Origin: Petrimonas sulfuriphila
GTDB taxonomy: Bacteria > Bacteroidota > Bacteroidia > Bacteroidales > Dysgonomonadaceae
Direction: 5' to 3' (one strand)
Assembly (NCBI RefSeq): GCF_051201015.1
Contig: NZ_JBPEHI010000011.1
Length of the DNA: 64,000 nt
Of the stretch, positions 53,358 to 61,557 are shown one piece after another. The notes beneath the pieces are model-generated. The model did not search any database, had not been told where the DNA came from, and worked only from the letters and a program-made list of their open reading frames with translations. The position numbers and the translations under genes are program-made. Each line of letters opens with the position of its first letter. Position 1 is the first letter of the stretch.

Positions 53358-53389
53358 TTTGGCATATTCAACTATTGTTCATACTTTTG
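53358..53389 (+). promoter_or_regulatory. Promoter of the ABC-F gene
   Basis: TTTG (53358-53361), 20-base spacer, TACTTTTG (53382-53389): a full match to the Bacteroidota consensus. The leader to the ABC-F ATG is about 128 bases. Confidence 0.75.
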
Positions 53390-53413
53390 CATTCGAATTA
53401 AAAAGATACTCCA

Positions 53414-53517
53414 ATGAAAATAAACAATTAATAGTTGTTGGTTTTATTAAACCGACACCAGAGAGTCCCACCTACTTCGGTTTAATCCGGTTCCTGCATG
53501 GAATCCACTATTAATTG
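53414..53517 (+). promoter_or_regulatory. Attenuator-like leader of the ABC-F gene
   Basis: Contains a five-codon ORF MKINN-stop (53414-53431). Its end overlaps the 5' arm of a perfect 11-bp long-range stem CAATTAATAGT (53425-53435) / ACTATTAATTG (53507-53517) that closes 5 bases before the ABC-F ATG. Inside, ATTAAACCG (53446-53454) can pair with CGGTTTAAT (53478-53486) or, alternatively, GGTTT (53440-53444) with AAACC (53449-53453); the two are mutually exclusive. This fits ribosome-stalling control of an antibiotic-resistance gene. Confidence 0.55.
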
Positions 53518-53522
53518 TAACA

Positions 53523-55127
53523 ATGAGTATTATCGTAAGTGATATTTCCTATCACTATTTCAATCGACCTACATTATTTGAATCGGTTAGTTTTTCCGTT
53601 TCACCAAGCGGGAAAGTGTCCCTCATCGGCAACAACGGCACAGGAAAATCCACCCTCCTTAAAATGCTGGCAGGCGAACTGACACCTTCTTCGGGCAATA
53701 TCCGGGTATCGGCATCCCCTTATTACATTCCTCAACAGATTGACTTTAAGGAGCAGACCCTGGCAGAAACCCTGGGGGTATCTGAAAAAATAAAAGCCCT
53801 GCAGGCCATCTATGGAGGTTCTGTTGACCAGGGTCATTACGACACCCTGAACGATGATTGGGATATCGAAGACAGGTGCCGCGTAGCTTTAACACATTGG
53901 GGATTATTGAATCTGCCTATTGACCTACCCATTTTGCAGTTAAGTGGAGGGGAAAAAACGAAAGTCTTGTTGGCGGGATTAACCGTTCACAACCCCGATG
54001 TCGTTTTGTTGGACGAGCCGACCAACCACCTCGACTACGCAGCAAGGAAGAAGCTTTATGAGTACATATCCCAGACAAAAGCTACGGTTATCATTGTCAG
54101 CCATGATATTACGCTGCTTAATCTTTTGGAGGAAACGTTCGAGTTGACCCCTAAAGGCATTAAGCTGTACGGGGGAAATTACGATTTTTACTGGTCACAG
54201 AAAGAGACTGAGAATCTCGCTTTGGAACAGCAAATTGATGCGGAACAGACGGCTTTACGGATCGCCCGAAAGAGAGCGCAAGAAATTCGCGAACGTCAGG
54301 AAAGAAGAGCGTCACACGGTGAACGGAGCAAACAGAAAGGAGGGCTTGCCCGTATCGTTTTAAATGCACGCCGCAACCTGTCTGAAAACAGTTCCGCCAA
54401 GTTGAAAGAAAAACACTCCGGAATCATTAACGACACTCAACAACGCTTATCCGCCCTAAAAGGAAAACAACAGAGGAACAGTGAATTGAAGATTAATTTT
54501 GAGGACGCCAAACTGCATGATGGAAAAGTTTTGATTGCGGCTGAAAATTTGAATTTTGGGTACACGGAAAACAAATACCTGTGGCCTTCTCCGTTAGACA
54601 CGGAAGTTCGAAGCGGAGAAAGAATACACATTCTCGGGGACAACGGGAGTGGAAAAACAACATTGATCAAACTCTTGCTGGGTGAACTTTCACCAACACA
54701 AGGCCATGTCTCCCGGGCAGATTTTTCATATATCTATCTTGATCAAGAGTATGCTCGGGTCAACAAAAAACTGACGGTGTTGGAATTAGCAGAACAACAC
54801 AACGAAAACAACCTGTCCGACCACGAAATAAAACTGCGGCTTAACCGCGCATTGTTTCCCCAAGAGACCTGGGATAAAAACTGTCAAGCGTTGAGTGGAG
54901 GTGAACGTATGCGCCTTTACTTATGCTGCCTGATGATTTCCAACCACGTCCCGGATATTTTCATATTGGATGAGCCTACGAATAATCTTGATGTCTCAAG
55001 TTTATCGATACTGGCCCATACCATCAAAAAGTATCGGGGTACGGTACTGGTTATTTCCCATGATGCATATTTCATCAATGAGATTGGGGTAACAAAGAGC
55101 ATTCAATTAGGAACAAAACAAAAATAA
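53523..55127 (+). CDS. ABC-F family ATPase, probable ribosome protection factor
   Basis: Soluble protein of 534 residues with two ABC domains and no membrane segments. Domain 1: Walker A GNNGTGKST, signature LSGGEKTKV, Walker B LLDEPTNHLD. Domain 2: GDNGSGKTT, LSGGERMR, ILDEPTNNLD. Between them lies a long charged linker (about 225-310, e.g. RIARKRAQEIRERQERRAS), the part that reaches into the ribosomal P site in antibiotic-resistance ABC-F proteins. The attenuator-like leader and the nearby MATE gene support a role in resistance to ribosome-targeting drugs; the drug cannot be named. Confidence 0.85.
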   Translation: MSIIVSDISYHYFNRPTLFESVSFSVSPSGKVSLIGNNGTGKSTLLKMLAGELTPSSGNIRVSASPYYIPQQIDFKEQTLAETLGVSEKIKALQAIYGGSVDQGHYDTLNDDWDIEDRCRVALTHWGLLNLPIDLPILQLSGGEKTKVLLAGLTVHNPDVVLLDEPTNHLDYAARKKLYEYISQTKATVIIVSHDITLLNLLEETFELTPKGIKLYGGNYDFYWSQKETENLALEQQIDAEQTALRIARKRAQEIRERQERRASHGERSKQKGGLARIVLNARRNLSENSSAKLKEKHSGIINDTQQRLSALKGKQQRNSELKINFEDAKLHDGKVLIAAENLNFGYTENKYLWPSPLDTEVRSGERIHILGDNGSGKTTLIKLLLGELSPTQGHVSRADFSYIYLDQEYARVNKKLTVLELAEQHNENNLSDHEIKLRLNRALFPQETWDKNCQALSGGERMRLYLCCLMISNHVPDIFILDEPTNNLDVSSLSILAHTIKKYRGTVLVISHDAYFINEIGVTKSIQLGTKQK

Positions 55128-55204
55128 TTTTTTTATACAGATACAAAAAAATACACTACTTTTACTTTTTTTAGAAACAGTAGGCACATAAATAGAAAAG
55201 AATC

Positions 55205-55300
55205 CGTGATGATGTAAACAAACCCCGACGTTTATGTCGAGGCTATCCCTTGGTAATGCTCAGGTAAATCCTTGCCCGAGTCATCTTACGTACAAATAAA
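55205..55300 (+). promoter_or_regulatory. Structured leader upstream of a small membrane protein
   Basis: Two hairpins can be drawn: CCCCGAC/GTCGAGG (near 55222-55244, one mismatch) and CTCAGG/CCCGAG (near 55258-55281, one mismatch). No known riboswitch was recognised. Confidence 0.3.
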
Positions 55301-55327
55301 TACCCCAATTATCATTATGTAAAGAAG

Positions 55328-55615
55328 ATGAAAAAGTTATTGATCATTACACTTATCTTAAGCATTGTTTCCGTTGTATTTATGGTTTTCAATTTTGCCG
55401 CTTCAACGGATATTTATCGCGATTATGTTGGAACAGCAATTGTTTCAGGACAGATCATCGATAATGTCGGTAAATTGCCCGAATGGACAACCTGTAAGGG
55501 TGAATGGCAGTTATTACGGATAGATTTAATTGTTCGGTTCATTTTCATGCTACTGGTTACCGTGGTTCTGGCAAAATTGATAAGAAGCCACAAGGTTAGG
55601 TCAAATCACCAGTAA
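55328..55615 (+). CDS. Small membrane protein of unknown function
   Basis: Protein of 95 residues with two membrane segments (LIITLILSIVSVVFMVFNFA and IVRFIFMLLVTVVLAKLI) and a loop of about 50 residues between them (with WTTCKGEW). Not recognised. It lies 200 bases after the ABC-F gene, behind a leader with two possible hairpins, and converges on the MATE gene. Confidence 0.65.
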   Translation: MKKLLIITLILSIVSVVFMVFNFAASTDIYRDYVGTAIVSGQIIDNVGKLPEWTTCKGEWQLLRIDLIVRFIFMLLVTVVLAKLIRSHKVRSNHQ

Positions 55616-55630
55616 GGAAGTTAATCCCTT

Positions 55631-57004
55631 TTATTTCCTAACCCTCATTCCTTTATACTGATAGGTAAACGTCAGGATTGTTACAAAAAACGCGATTAAA
55701 TCAGCGGCAGGCATACTCATAAAAACTCCATCCAAACCAAAATACCGGGGGAGCAAAAGTAAAAAGGGAATCAGAAAAATAAGCTGCCGCGTCAACGATA
55801 GGAACACGGCTATTTTTGCTTTTCCAACCGACTGGAAAAAGTTACTGATAACCATCTGAACGGCAATAACAGGAAACAAAACAGTGGTAATTCTCAATCC
55901 GCGGACAGAGATGTCAAGAAGCTCCCTGTCGCTGGTAAACATGCGCATGATCAAAGTTGGGAATAGTTGGGAAAATAAAAAACCGAAAGTCATGATTAAA
56001 ACACTTACGATGATCGTGTACCTGAGCGCCTTGAACGACCTGTCGATTTGTTTTGCCCCGTAGTTGTATCCTACGATTGGCTGCATACCCATTGTTAAAC
56101 CAATAACAATCATCCCGAACAGGAAAAGTATCCGGTTGATGATTCCGTATGCCCCGATAGCAAGATCACCACCATGTTTCATCAATCCGAAATTGATAAT
56201 CGAAACAACAAGGCTGGAGGTGAGATTCATAAGAAAAGGAGAAACACCGATAGCCATCATGTTGACGATCGTCTTTCCGGACAATTTAAACCCCTTTATC
56301 TCAAAACGAATAAGGCTGTTCTTGTTGAAAAAGTGCATCAGCACCCACACCAATCCCGCAAGCTGGGAGAGGACTGTGGCCAGCGCTGTCCCTTTCATGC
56401 CCCAGCCAAGAACAAAAATGAAAATTGGTGCAAGTAAAACATTTACTGCAACTGTCAGGAAAGAAGAGAGCATTGCCTTTTTAGGATATCCGGTCACACG
56501 CATAATGTTATTCAGCCCGATAAAGACAAAACCAACAGGAATTCCTATCATGTAAACCGACAAGAAATCACTTGCGTAAGGCAACAACGTTTCACTAGCT
56601 CCAAAAAGCTTTAAAACAGGTTCCAGGAAAAACAGCGTCACTACCCCAAGCAATGTCCCGTTCACTGTATTTACCAAGGCAACATGTCCAAGTATACTTC
56701 GTGCGTTCTCTTCGTCTTTTTCACCTAATCTGATGGAGGTTAGTGTTGCACCTCCCACACCAATAAGGGTGGAAAAAGCGGCAAGAATATTCATAATCGG
56801 AAAAGTCACAGCCATGCCCGAAAGTGCGGATGCACCGATACCGTGCCCAATAAAAATACTGTCCACTATATGGTAAAGCGATGTGATAACCATACCGATA
56901 ATAGCGGGTAAAGAGTATTGTGCGAGAAGTTTTTTGATGTCGCCCCTTCCCAAAAGGTGCGGATCGTTAGTGTTGTTTTGGCGTAACACCTTTGTTATGT
57001 TCAT
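55631..57004 (-). CDS. MATE-family efflux transporter
   Basis: Multidrug/Na+ or H+ antiporter of 457 residues with twelve membrane segments in two similar halves. The first half opens YSLPAIIGMVITSLYHIVDSIF, the MatE start with GMVITSLY, followed by IGHGIGASALSGMAVTFPIM. The second half carries GMQPIVGYNYGAKQ. Start set at the ATG 57004 (MNITKVL); the frame is open to 57025. Located near the ABC-F gene, suggesting a small drug-defence neighbourhood, though substrates are unknown. Confidence 0.9.
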   Translation of the reverse strand: MNITKVLRQNNTNDPHLLGRGDIKKLLAQYSLPAIIGMVITSLYHIVDSIFIGHGIGASALSGMAVTFPIMNILAAFSTLIGVGGATLTSIRLGEKDEENARSILGHVALVNTVNGTLLGVVTLFFLEPVLKLFGASETLLPYASDFLSVYMIGIPVGFVFIGLNNIMRVTGYPKKAMLSSFLTVAVNVLLAPIFIFVLGWGMKGTALATVLSQLAGLVWVLMHFFNKNSLIRFEIKGFKLSGKTIVNMMAIGVSPFLMNLTSSLVVSIINFGLMKHGGDLAIGAYGIINRILFLFGMIVIGLTMGMQPIVGYNYGAKQIDRSFKALRYTIIVSVLIMTFGFLFSQLFPTLIMRMFTSDRELLDISVRGLRITTVLFPVIAVQMVISNFFQSVGKAKIAVFLSLTRQLIFLIPFLLLLPRYFGLDGVFMSMPAADLIAFFVTILTFTYQYKGMRVRK

Positions 57005-57117
57005 AACCCGGGCACAAAGGTACAAAATTTATGTCAAGCTCGTTTGGGGATTTAGATTTCTTAAGAGTTAAGTAACGCACAAAATTAAATTTTTCCGGGA
57101 AACCCCGAGAACCATCC

Positions 57118-57148
57118 TTGTTTTTCTTGAAAAAAAGAAGTAGTTTTG
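57118..57148 (+). promoter_or_regulatory. Promoter of the sugar isomerase operon
   Basis: TTG (57118-57120), 20-base spacer, TAGTTTTG (57141-57148). Confidence 0.65.
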
Positions 57149-57227
57149 CGTGGAATCAAGTCAGTCTACGAACCCGGCAAACACTTATCCTATAGTATTT
57201 TCTTAAATCATAAAAAACAGAATAAAC

Positions 57228-58217
57228 ATGGCACGATTAGTTACACTCTATTCCCTGCAATGGGGCGATTTATCACTGGAAGAGGTTTGCGTAAAGGCAA
57301 AAGCATTCGGTTACGACGGACTTGAATTAGGATTACCCGACCACCTGGATGTCCGTCAGACCGATCCTGCCTATTACAGGGGCATTAAAGACCTTTTGGA
57401 AAAATACGGCATGCAATTGCGAACCATCTCCTCCCACTTGGTAGGGCAAGCTGTGTGCGATAAAATTGACGAACGCCACAAAAGTATCCTCCCCGATTAT
57501 ATCTGGGGAGACGGCGATCCGGAAGGAGTCCGCCGACGTGCCGCTGAAGAATTAATCCTGACGGCCCGGGCAGCCCGGGTGCTGGGGGTTGACACCGTCG
57601 TAGGGTTCACCGGAAGTCCGATATGGCATTTGTTGTATTCTTTCCCTCCTGTTCCACAATCCACTATCGATGAAGGATACCGGGATTTTGCACACCGTTT
57701 TACCCCTATTCTGGACGAATTTAAAAAGCTGGGGGTTCGTTTCGCATTAGAGGTACATCCCACCGAAATTGCTTTCGACACCTTTTCTGCCCAAAGGGCA
57801 TTGGAGGCCTTGGATCATCACCCCGCTTTCGGGTTCAACTACGATCCGAGCCATTTGGGATACCAGGGGGTGGATTACGTGGATTTTATCTATCAGTTTC
57901 CCGACCGGATTTTTCACGTGCACATGAAAGATGCTTACTGGAGTGACACTCCCAAACAAGTAGGAGTATTCGGAGGACACGTTCCTTTCGGCGACCCCCG
58001 TCGCTTTTGGAACTTCCGCAGTGTAGGGCGCGGGAAAATTAATTTCGAGGAGATCATACGCGCACTGAACGCCATAGGGTACCAGGGGCCACTTTCGATA
58101 GAGTGGGAAGACAGTGCTATGGACCGCGAGCACGGAGCCCGTGAATCGTGTGAGTACACCAAGCGGCTAGACTTTCAGGTATCCGGACATGCGTTTGATG
58201 CTTTTTTTGCCAAATAA
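57228..58217 (+). CDS. Sugar phosphate isomerase/epimerase-type TIM barrel
   Basis: AP-endonuclease-2-like TIM barrel of 329 residues. Metal ligands are suggested by FALEVHPTEIAFD (Glu), FNYDPSHLGYQG (Asp, His), HVHMKDAYW and SIEWEDSAMD (Glu). VDTVVGFTGSPIWH is also present. Such proteins isomerise sugars or act in inositol-type degradation. It is followed by a Gfo/Idh/MocA dehydrogenase, a very common pairing for uptake of unusual sugars. Confidence 0.88.
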   Translation: MARLVTLYSLQWGDLSLEEVCVKAKAFGYDGLELGLPDHLDVRQTDPAYYRGIKDLLEKYGMQLRTISSHLVGQAVCDKIDERHKSILPDYIWGDGDPEGVRRRAAEELILTARAARVLGVDTVVGFTGSPIWHLLYSFPPVPQSTIDEGYRDFAHRFTPILDEFKKLGVRFALEVHPTEIAFDTFSAQRALEALDHHPAFGFNYDPSHLGYQGVDYVDFIYQFPDRIFHVHMKDAYWSDTPKQVGVFGGHVPFGDPRRFWNFRSVGRGKINFEEIIRALNAIGYQGPLSIEWEDSAMDREHGARESCEYTKRLDFQVSGHAFDAFFAK

Positions 58218-58236
58218 TCAACAAAAATACAGTGTA

Positions 58237-59406
58237 ATGGAGAACAGACGATTAAAAATGGGAATGGTCGGAGGCGGTATAACCGGCTTTATCGGAGCCA
58301 TTCACCTTCGCGCAGCCTTGATGGAGAATATGGTAGAATTGGCCTGCGGATGTTTCAGCTCAAACCCGGAGGTATCGAAAGAATCGGGACGCACTTATTT
58401 CCTGCCGGACCATCGTATTTACAGCACCTACCGGGAGATGTTTGAGAAAGAAACGGACCTGCCGGAAAACGAAAGGATGGATTTCGTGGTGATCGTCACC
58501 CCCAACAAATACCATTTCGAACCGGCTATGATGGCCTTGGAAAGGGGCTTTCATGTGGTACTGGATAAACCCATGACATTCTCCCTTGAAGAAGCCAAAA
58601 CACTTCAAAAAAAAGTGGAAGAAACCGGTTTGGTACTGGCTTTGACTCACGTTTACTCCGGATATCCCGCGGTAAAAGAGATGAAGGCGAGAATTGCCGC
58701 AGGAGAGCTGGGCAAGTTACGCCGTGTATACGTAGAATACCCTCAAGGCTGGCTGGCAGAACGTATCGAGCTAACGGAAGGGAACAATGCGGGATGGCGT
58801 ACCGATCCACAATTATCGGGGAAGGCAGGTTGTATGGGTGATATAGGAACCCATGCCTGGCATTTGTGCGAATACGTAACCGGATTAAAAGTGGTGGAAC
58901 TTTGCGCCGAACTGAATACTTTCGTTCCCGGGCGTCCGATTGATGACGACGGAGTGGCCATGATGCGGATGGAAGAAGGGGTAAAAGCCCTGCTTTCGGC
59001 CAGTCAGGTTGCCGTGGGTGAAGCCAACAACATCAACATCCGTGTCTATGGGGAAAAGGGAGGAATACAATGGGTTCAGGAGCATCCCAACCAGCTTTTC
59101 CTAAAAAAAGGGAACAGCCCCGAGGAAGTGATGCATATCGGCGGGAACCATCCTTACCTGGGTAAAAATACCCGGTGGAACATACGTACGCCCGGAGGGC
59201 ATCCCGAAGGTTTTATCGAAGCTTTCGCCAATATCTACCGTAACTTCGCGCTGACGGTGAAGGCAAAAATGAAAAAAGCCCCCCCCTCTGCCGATATACT
59301 GGATTTTCCGGACGTGTACGACGGTGTACGGGGTATGCAATTTATTGAAACGGTCGTGGAGTCAGGATGGAGCGACGGCCCAAAATGGATAAAGTGGAGG
59401 GAGTAG
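58237..59406 (+). CDS. Gfo/Idh/MocA-family oxidoreductase
   Basis: NAD(P)-dependent dehydrogenase of 389 residues. GMVGGGITGFIGAIHLRAAL is the Rossmann loop and VLDKPMTFSLEEAK carries the catalytic Lys of the D/E-K-P motif; CMGDIGTHAWHL supplies the Asp and His of the active site. Start set at the ATG 58237, after the isomerase stop; the open frame overlapping it begins at 58189. Substrate sugar unknown. Confidence 0.9.
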   Translation: MENRRLKMGMVGGGITGFIGAIHLRAALMENMVELACGCFSSNPEVSKESGRTYFLPDHRIYSTYREMFEKETDLPENERMDFVVIVTPNKYHFEPAMMALERGFHVVLDKPMTFSLEEAKTLQKKVEETGLVLALTHVYSGYPAVKEMKARIAAGELGKLRRVYVEYPQGWLAERIELTEGNNAGWRTDPQLSGKAGCMGDIGTHAWHLCEYVTGLKVVELCAELNTFVPGRPIDDDGVAMMRMEEGVKALLSASQVAVGEANNINIRVYGEKGGIQWVQEHPNQLFLKKGNSPEEVMHIGGNHPYLGKNTRWNIRTPGGHPEGFIEAFANIYRNFALTVKAKMKKAPPSADILDFPDVYDGVRGMQFIETVVESGWSDGPKWIKWRE

Positions 59407-59423
59407 TATTCCATAAAAAACAG

Positions 59424-59431
59424 TAAATTTG
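59424..59431 (+). promoter_or_regulatory. Promoter -7 element of the acyl-CoA synthetase gene
   Basis: TAAATTTG, 25 bases before the ATG; no -33 box seen. Confidence 0.4.
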
Positions 59432-59456
59432 CAGCAAAAAATTAAATCCAACATCG

Positions 59457-61349
59457 ATGAGCAAAACAATCATCTCTTTTTTGAACGAAGCTGTTGAGAA
59501 GTACAGCGAACGTCCGTTTCTTTACGAAGCAAGAACAGGGACAGATTACACCTCACTCTCCTACAAGGAAGTCCAGGACAAAGCCAGGCAGTTCGCTGCC
59601 GGGTTAATGGCGTTGGGGATCGAGGCGGGCGACCGTGTCGCCCTGATTTCCGAAGGAAAAAACAACTGGGTGATAGGTGAGCTTGGGGTGCTGCATGCGG
59701 GGGCTGTCTGCGTCCCTCTTTCCGTGAAACTGGAAACGGAGCAAGACATCAGTTTTCGCGTGAATCATTCCGAATGTTGCGCGATTATGGCTTCCGATCA
59801 GCAAATAGCGAAAATCCGCCCGATGAAGGGAGCCTTTTCTACTGTCAGGCAGTACATCCTGCTTGACCCGGAAGAAACCTTGCAGGAAAATGAAACTTTG
59901 TTTAACTCCATAATCGAACAGGGAAAGAAGTTGCTGGCCAACAATCCGTCAGCGTTGGAAGAACGGATAAAAGCCGTTACTCCCGATTCACTGGCCAACA
60001 TTTCTTACACCTCGGGAACAACAGCTAACCCGAAAGGGATTATGTTGTCACACGGCAACTACGTTTGTAACTCGGAACAGGCAGTGGAGCATTTAAACGG
60101 AATACCTTCCCATTTCAGGCAACTACTTATCCTTCCGTGGGATCATTCCTTCGGACACACCGCCGGAATTTATTCGTTCATGAAATGCGGAGCTTCACTG
60201 GCATCGGTAGCTATGGGTAAATCCCCTATGGAGGTTCTCCGGAACGTACCCAAAAGCCTGAAAGCGATTAACCCTCATCTGCTGATGAGCGTACCCGCAC
60301 TGGCTTCCAACTTCCGAAAAAACATCGAAGCCGGAATTGAAAAGAAAGGCAAACTGACCAGTATGTTATTCCGGAAAGCCCTTAAAACAGCATATGCGTA
60401 TAACAAAGAAGGCTTCAACAAAGGCTCCGGTGGACGTTTCTGGATAAAACCGCTTCTGGCCTTTTACGATAAAATCATCTTTTCAAAGGTACGTGAATCG
60501 TTTGCCAGCAATATGGAATTCTTCATTGGGGGTGGCGCCCTCCTCGATATTGAACTGCAACGCTTCTTCTATGCAATAGGCATTCCTATGTACCAAGGCT
60601 ACGGCCTATCAGAAGCGACTCCCATCATCTCCGCCAATTGCCCTCATGCACACAAACTCGGTTCTTCAGGGAAACCGCTTCCGCATATGGATATAAAAAT
60701 TGTGGACGACAAGATGCAGGTAGTTCCCACGGGGAAGAAGGGTGAGATCATTATCCGGGGCGGGAACGTGATGAAAGGATATTGGAAAAACCCCGAAGCC
60801 ACGGCCGAGACCATTGTGGATGGATGGCTCCGGACAGGAGATATGGGATACATCGACAACGACGGATACCTGTATGTGCTTGGGCGCACAAAATCGCTGC
60901 TGATCAGCGATGACGGTGAGAAATTTTCTCCCGAAGGAATTGAAGAGTCCATCATGGCCCAGTCTCCGTTTATCAATCAGATTGTGTTGTACAACAACCA
61001 ACGCCCCTATACCACAGCGCTTATCACCGTAAATCCCGTTGAATTAAAAAAGCGAACGTCAGACCCCTCGGAAGCGGCTCTACTTATTGAAAAGGAAATT
61101 GCGGAATACCTCAAGGGAGGAAAGAACGACGGGATGTTCCCTTACCGGTGGCTGCCTTCCGCATTTGCCGTGATCGAAGAACCCTTTACCGAAAAGAACG
61201 GCATGGTGAACTCCACGATGAAAATCGTAAAACACAAGGTCTATTCGGCATACGCATCGCGCATTGAAGAATTATACACACCTGCAGGGAAAAAATCAAC
61301 ATCACCGGCCAACCTGGAAGTACTGGGAAGACTGTTGAAAGAGAATTAA
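59457..61349 (+). CDS. AMP-forming long-chain acyl-CoA synthetase
   Basis: Activates fatty acids to acyl-CoA through acyl-AMP; 630 residues. ATP loop ISYTSGTTANPKGIMLSHGN, then YQGYGLSEATPIIS, DGWLRTGDMGYID and GRTKSLLISDDGEKFSPEGIE (with the fatty-acid motif region), and a late Lys in a NSTMKIVKHKV context. Belongs to the FadD15-like/long-chain group. The exact chain length is not readable. Confidence 0.92.
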   Translation: MSKTIISFLNEAVEKYSERPFLYEARTGTDYTSLSYKEVQDKARQFAAGLMALGIEAGDRVALISEGKNNWVIGELGVLHAGAVCVPLSVKLETEQDISFRVNHSECCAIMASDQQIAKIRPMKGAFSTVRQYILLDPEETLQENETLFNSIIEQGKKLLANNPSALEERIKAVTPDSLANISYTSGTTANPKGIMLSHGNYVCNSEQAVEHLNGIPSHFRQLLILPWDHSFGHTAGIYSFMKCGASLASVAMGKSPMEVLRNVPKSLKAINPHLLMSVPALASNFRKNIEAGIEKKGKLTSMLFRKALKTAYAYNKEGFNKGSGGRFWIKPLLAFYDKIIFSKVRESFASNMEFFIGGGALLDIELQRFFYAIGIPMYQGYGLSEATPIISANCPHAHKLGSSGKPLPHMDIKIVDDKMQVVPTGKKGEIIIRGGNVMKGYWKNPEATAETIVDGWLRTGDMGYIDNDGYLYVLGRTKSLLISDDGEKFSPEGIEESIMAQSPFINQIVLYNNQRPYTTALITVNPVELKKRTSDPSEAALLIEKEIAEYLKGGKNDGMFPYRWLPSAFAVIEEPFTEKNGMVNSTMKIVKHKVYSAYASRIEELYTPAGKKSTSPANLEVLGRLLKEN

Positions 61350-61365
61350 ATGGTTTGATTCTCCT

Positions 61366-61527
61366 TTATTTTGTTTTCTGGATATGCCCGGGATTAAAAT
61401 CGCATCCCTTGCACCCGCCACAAAACCCGGACTCCTTCTTCACAAAAAAGAAACGGTAAATCTCACGAACAACCACGATGGAGACAACAATGCCGATGAT
61501 GATAACGATGAACAACTGTAAACTCAT
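61366..61527 (-). CDS. FeoB-associated Cys-rich small membrane protein
   Basis: Protein of 53 residues, start MSLQLFIVIIIGIVVSIVVV (one membrane helix), then a basic segment and the Cys cluster CGGCKGCDF. This is the FeoB-associated Cys-rich family (PF12669 as I recall). It begins 30 bases after the feoB stop on the same strand and may act like FeoC, binding Fe-S or iron at the transporter. Confidence 0.85.
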   Translation of the reverse strand: MSLQLFIVIIIGIVVSIVVVREIYRFFFVKKESGFCGGCKGCDFNPGHIQKTK

Positions 61528-61557
61528 ATTTTAACAACAAAGAATTGGACGGAAAGT

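Larger units (their letters stand above)
53159..53522. other. Intergenic region with ABC-F promoter and leader
   Basis: The left 190 bases show nothing recognisable. The right part holds the promoter (53358-53389), a five-codon leader ORF and the paired stems described separately. Confidence 0.6.
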
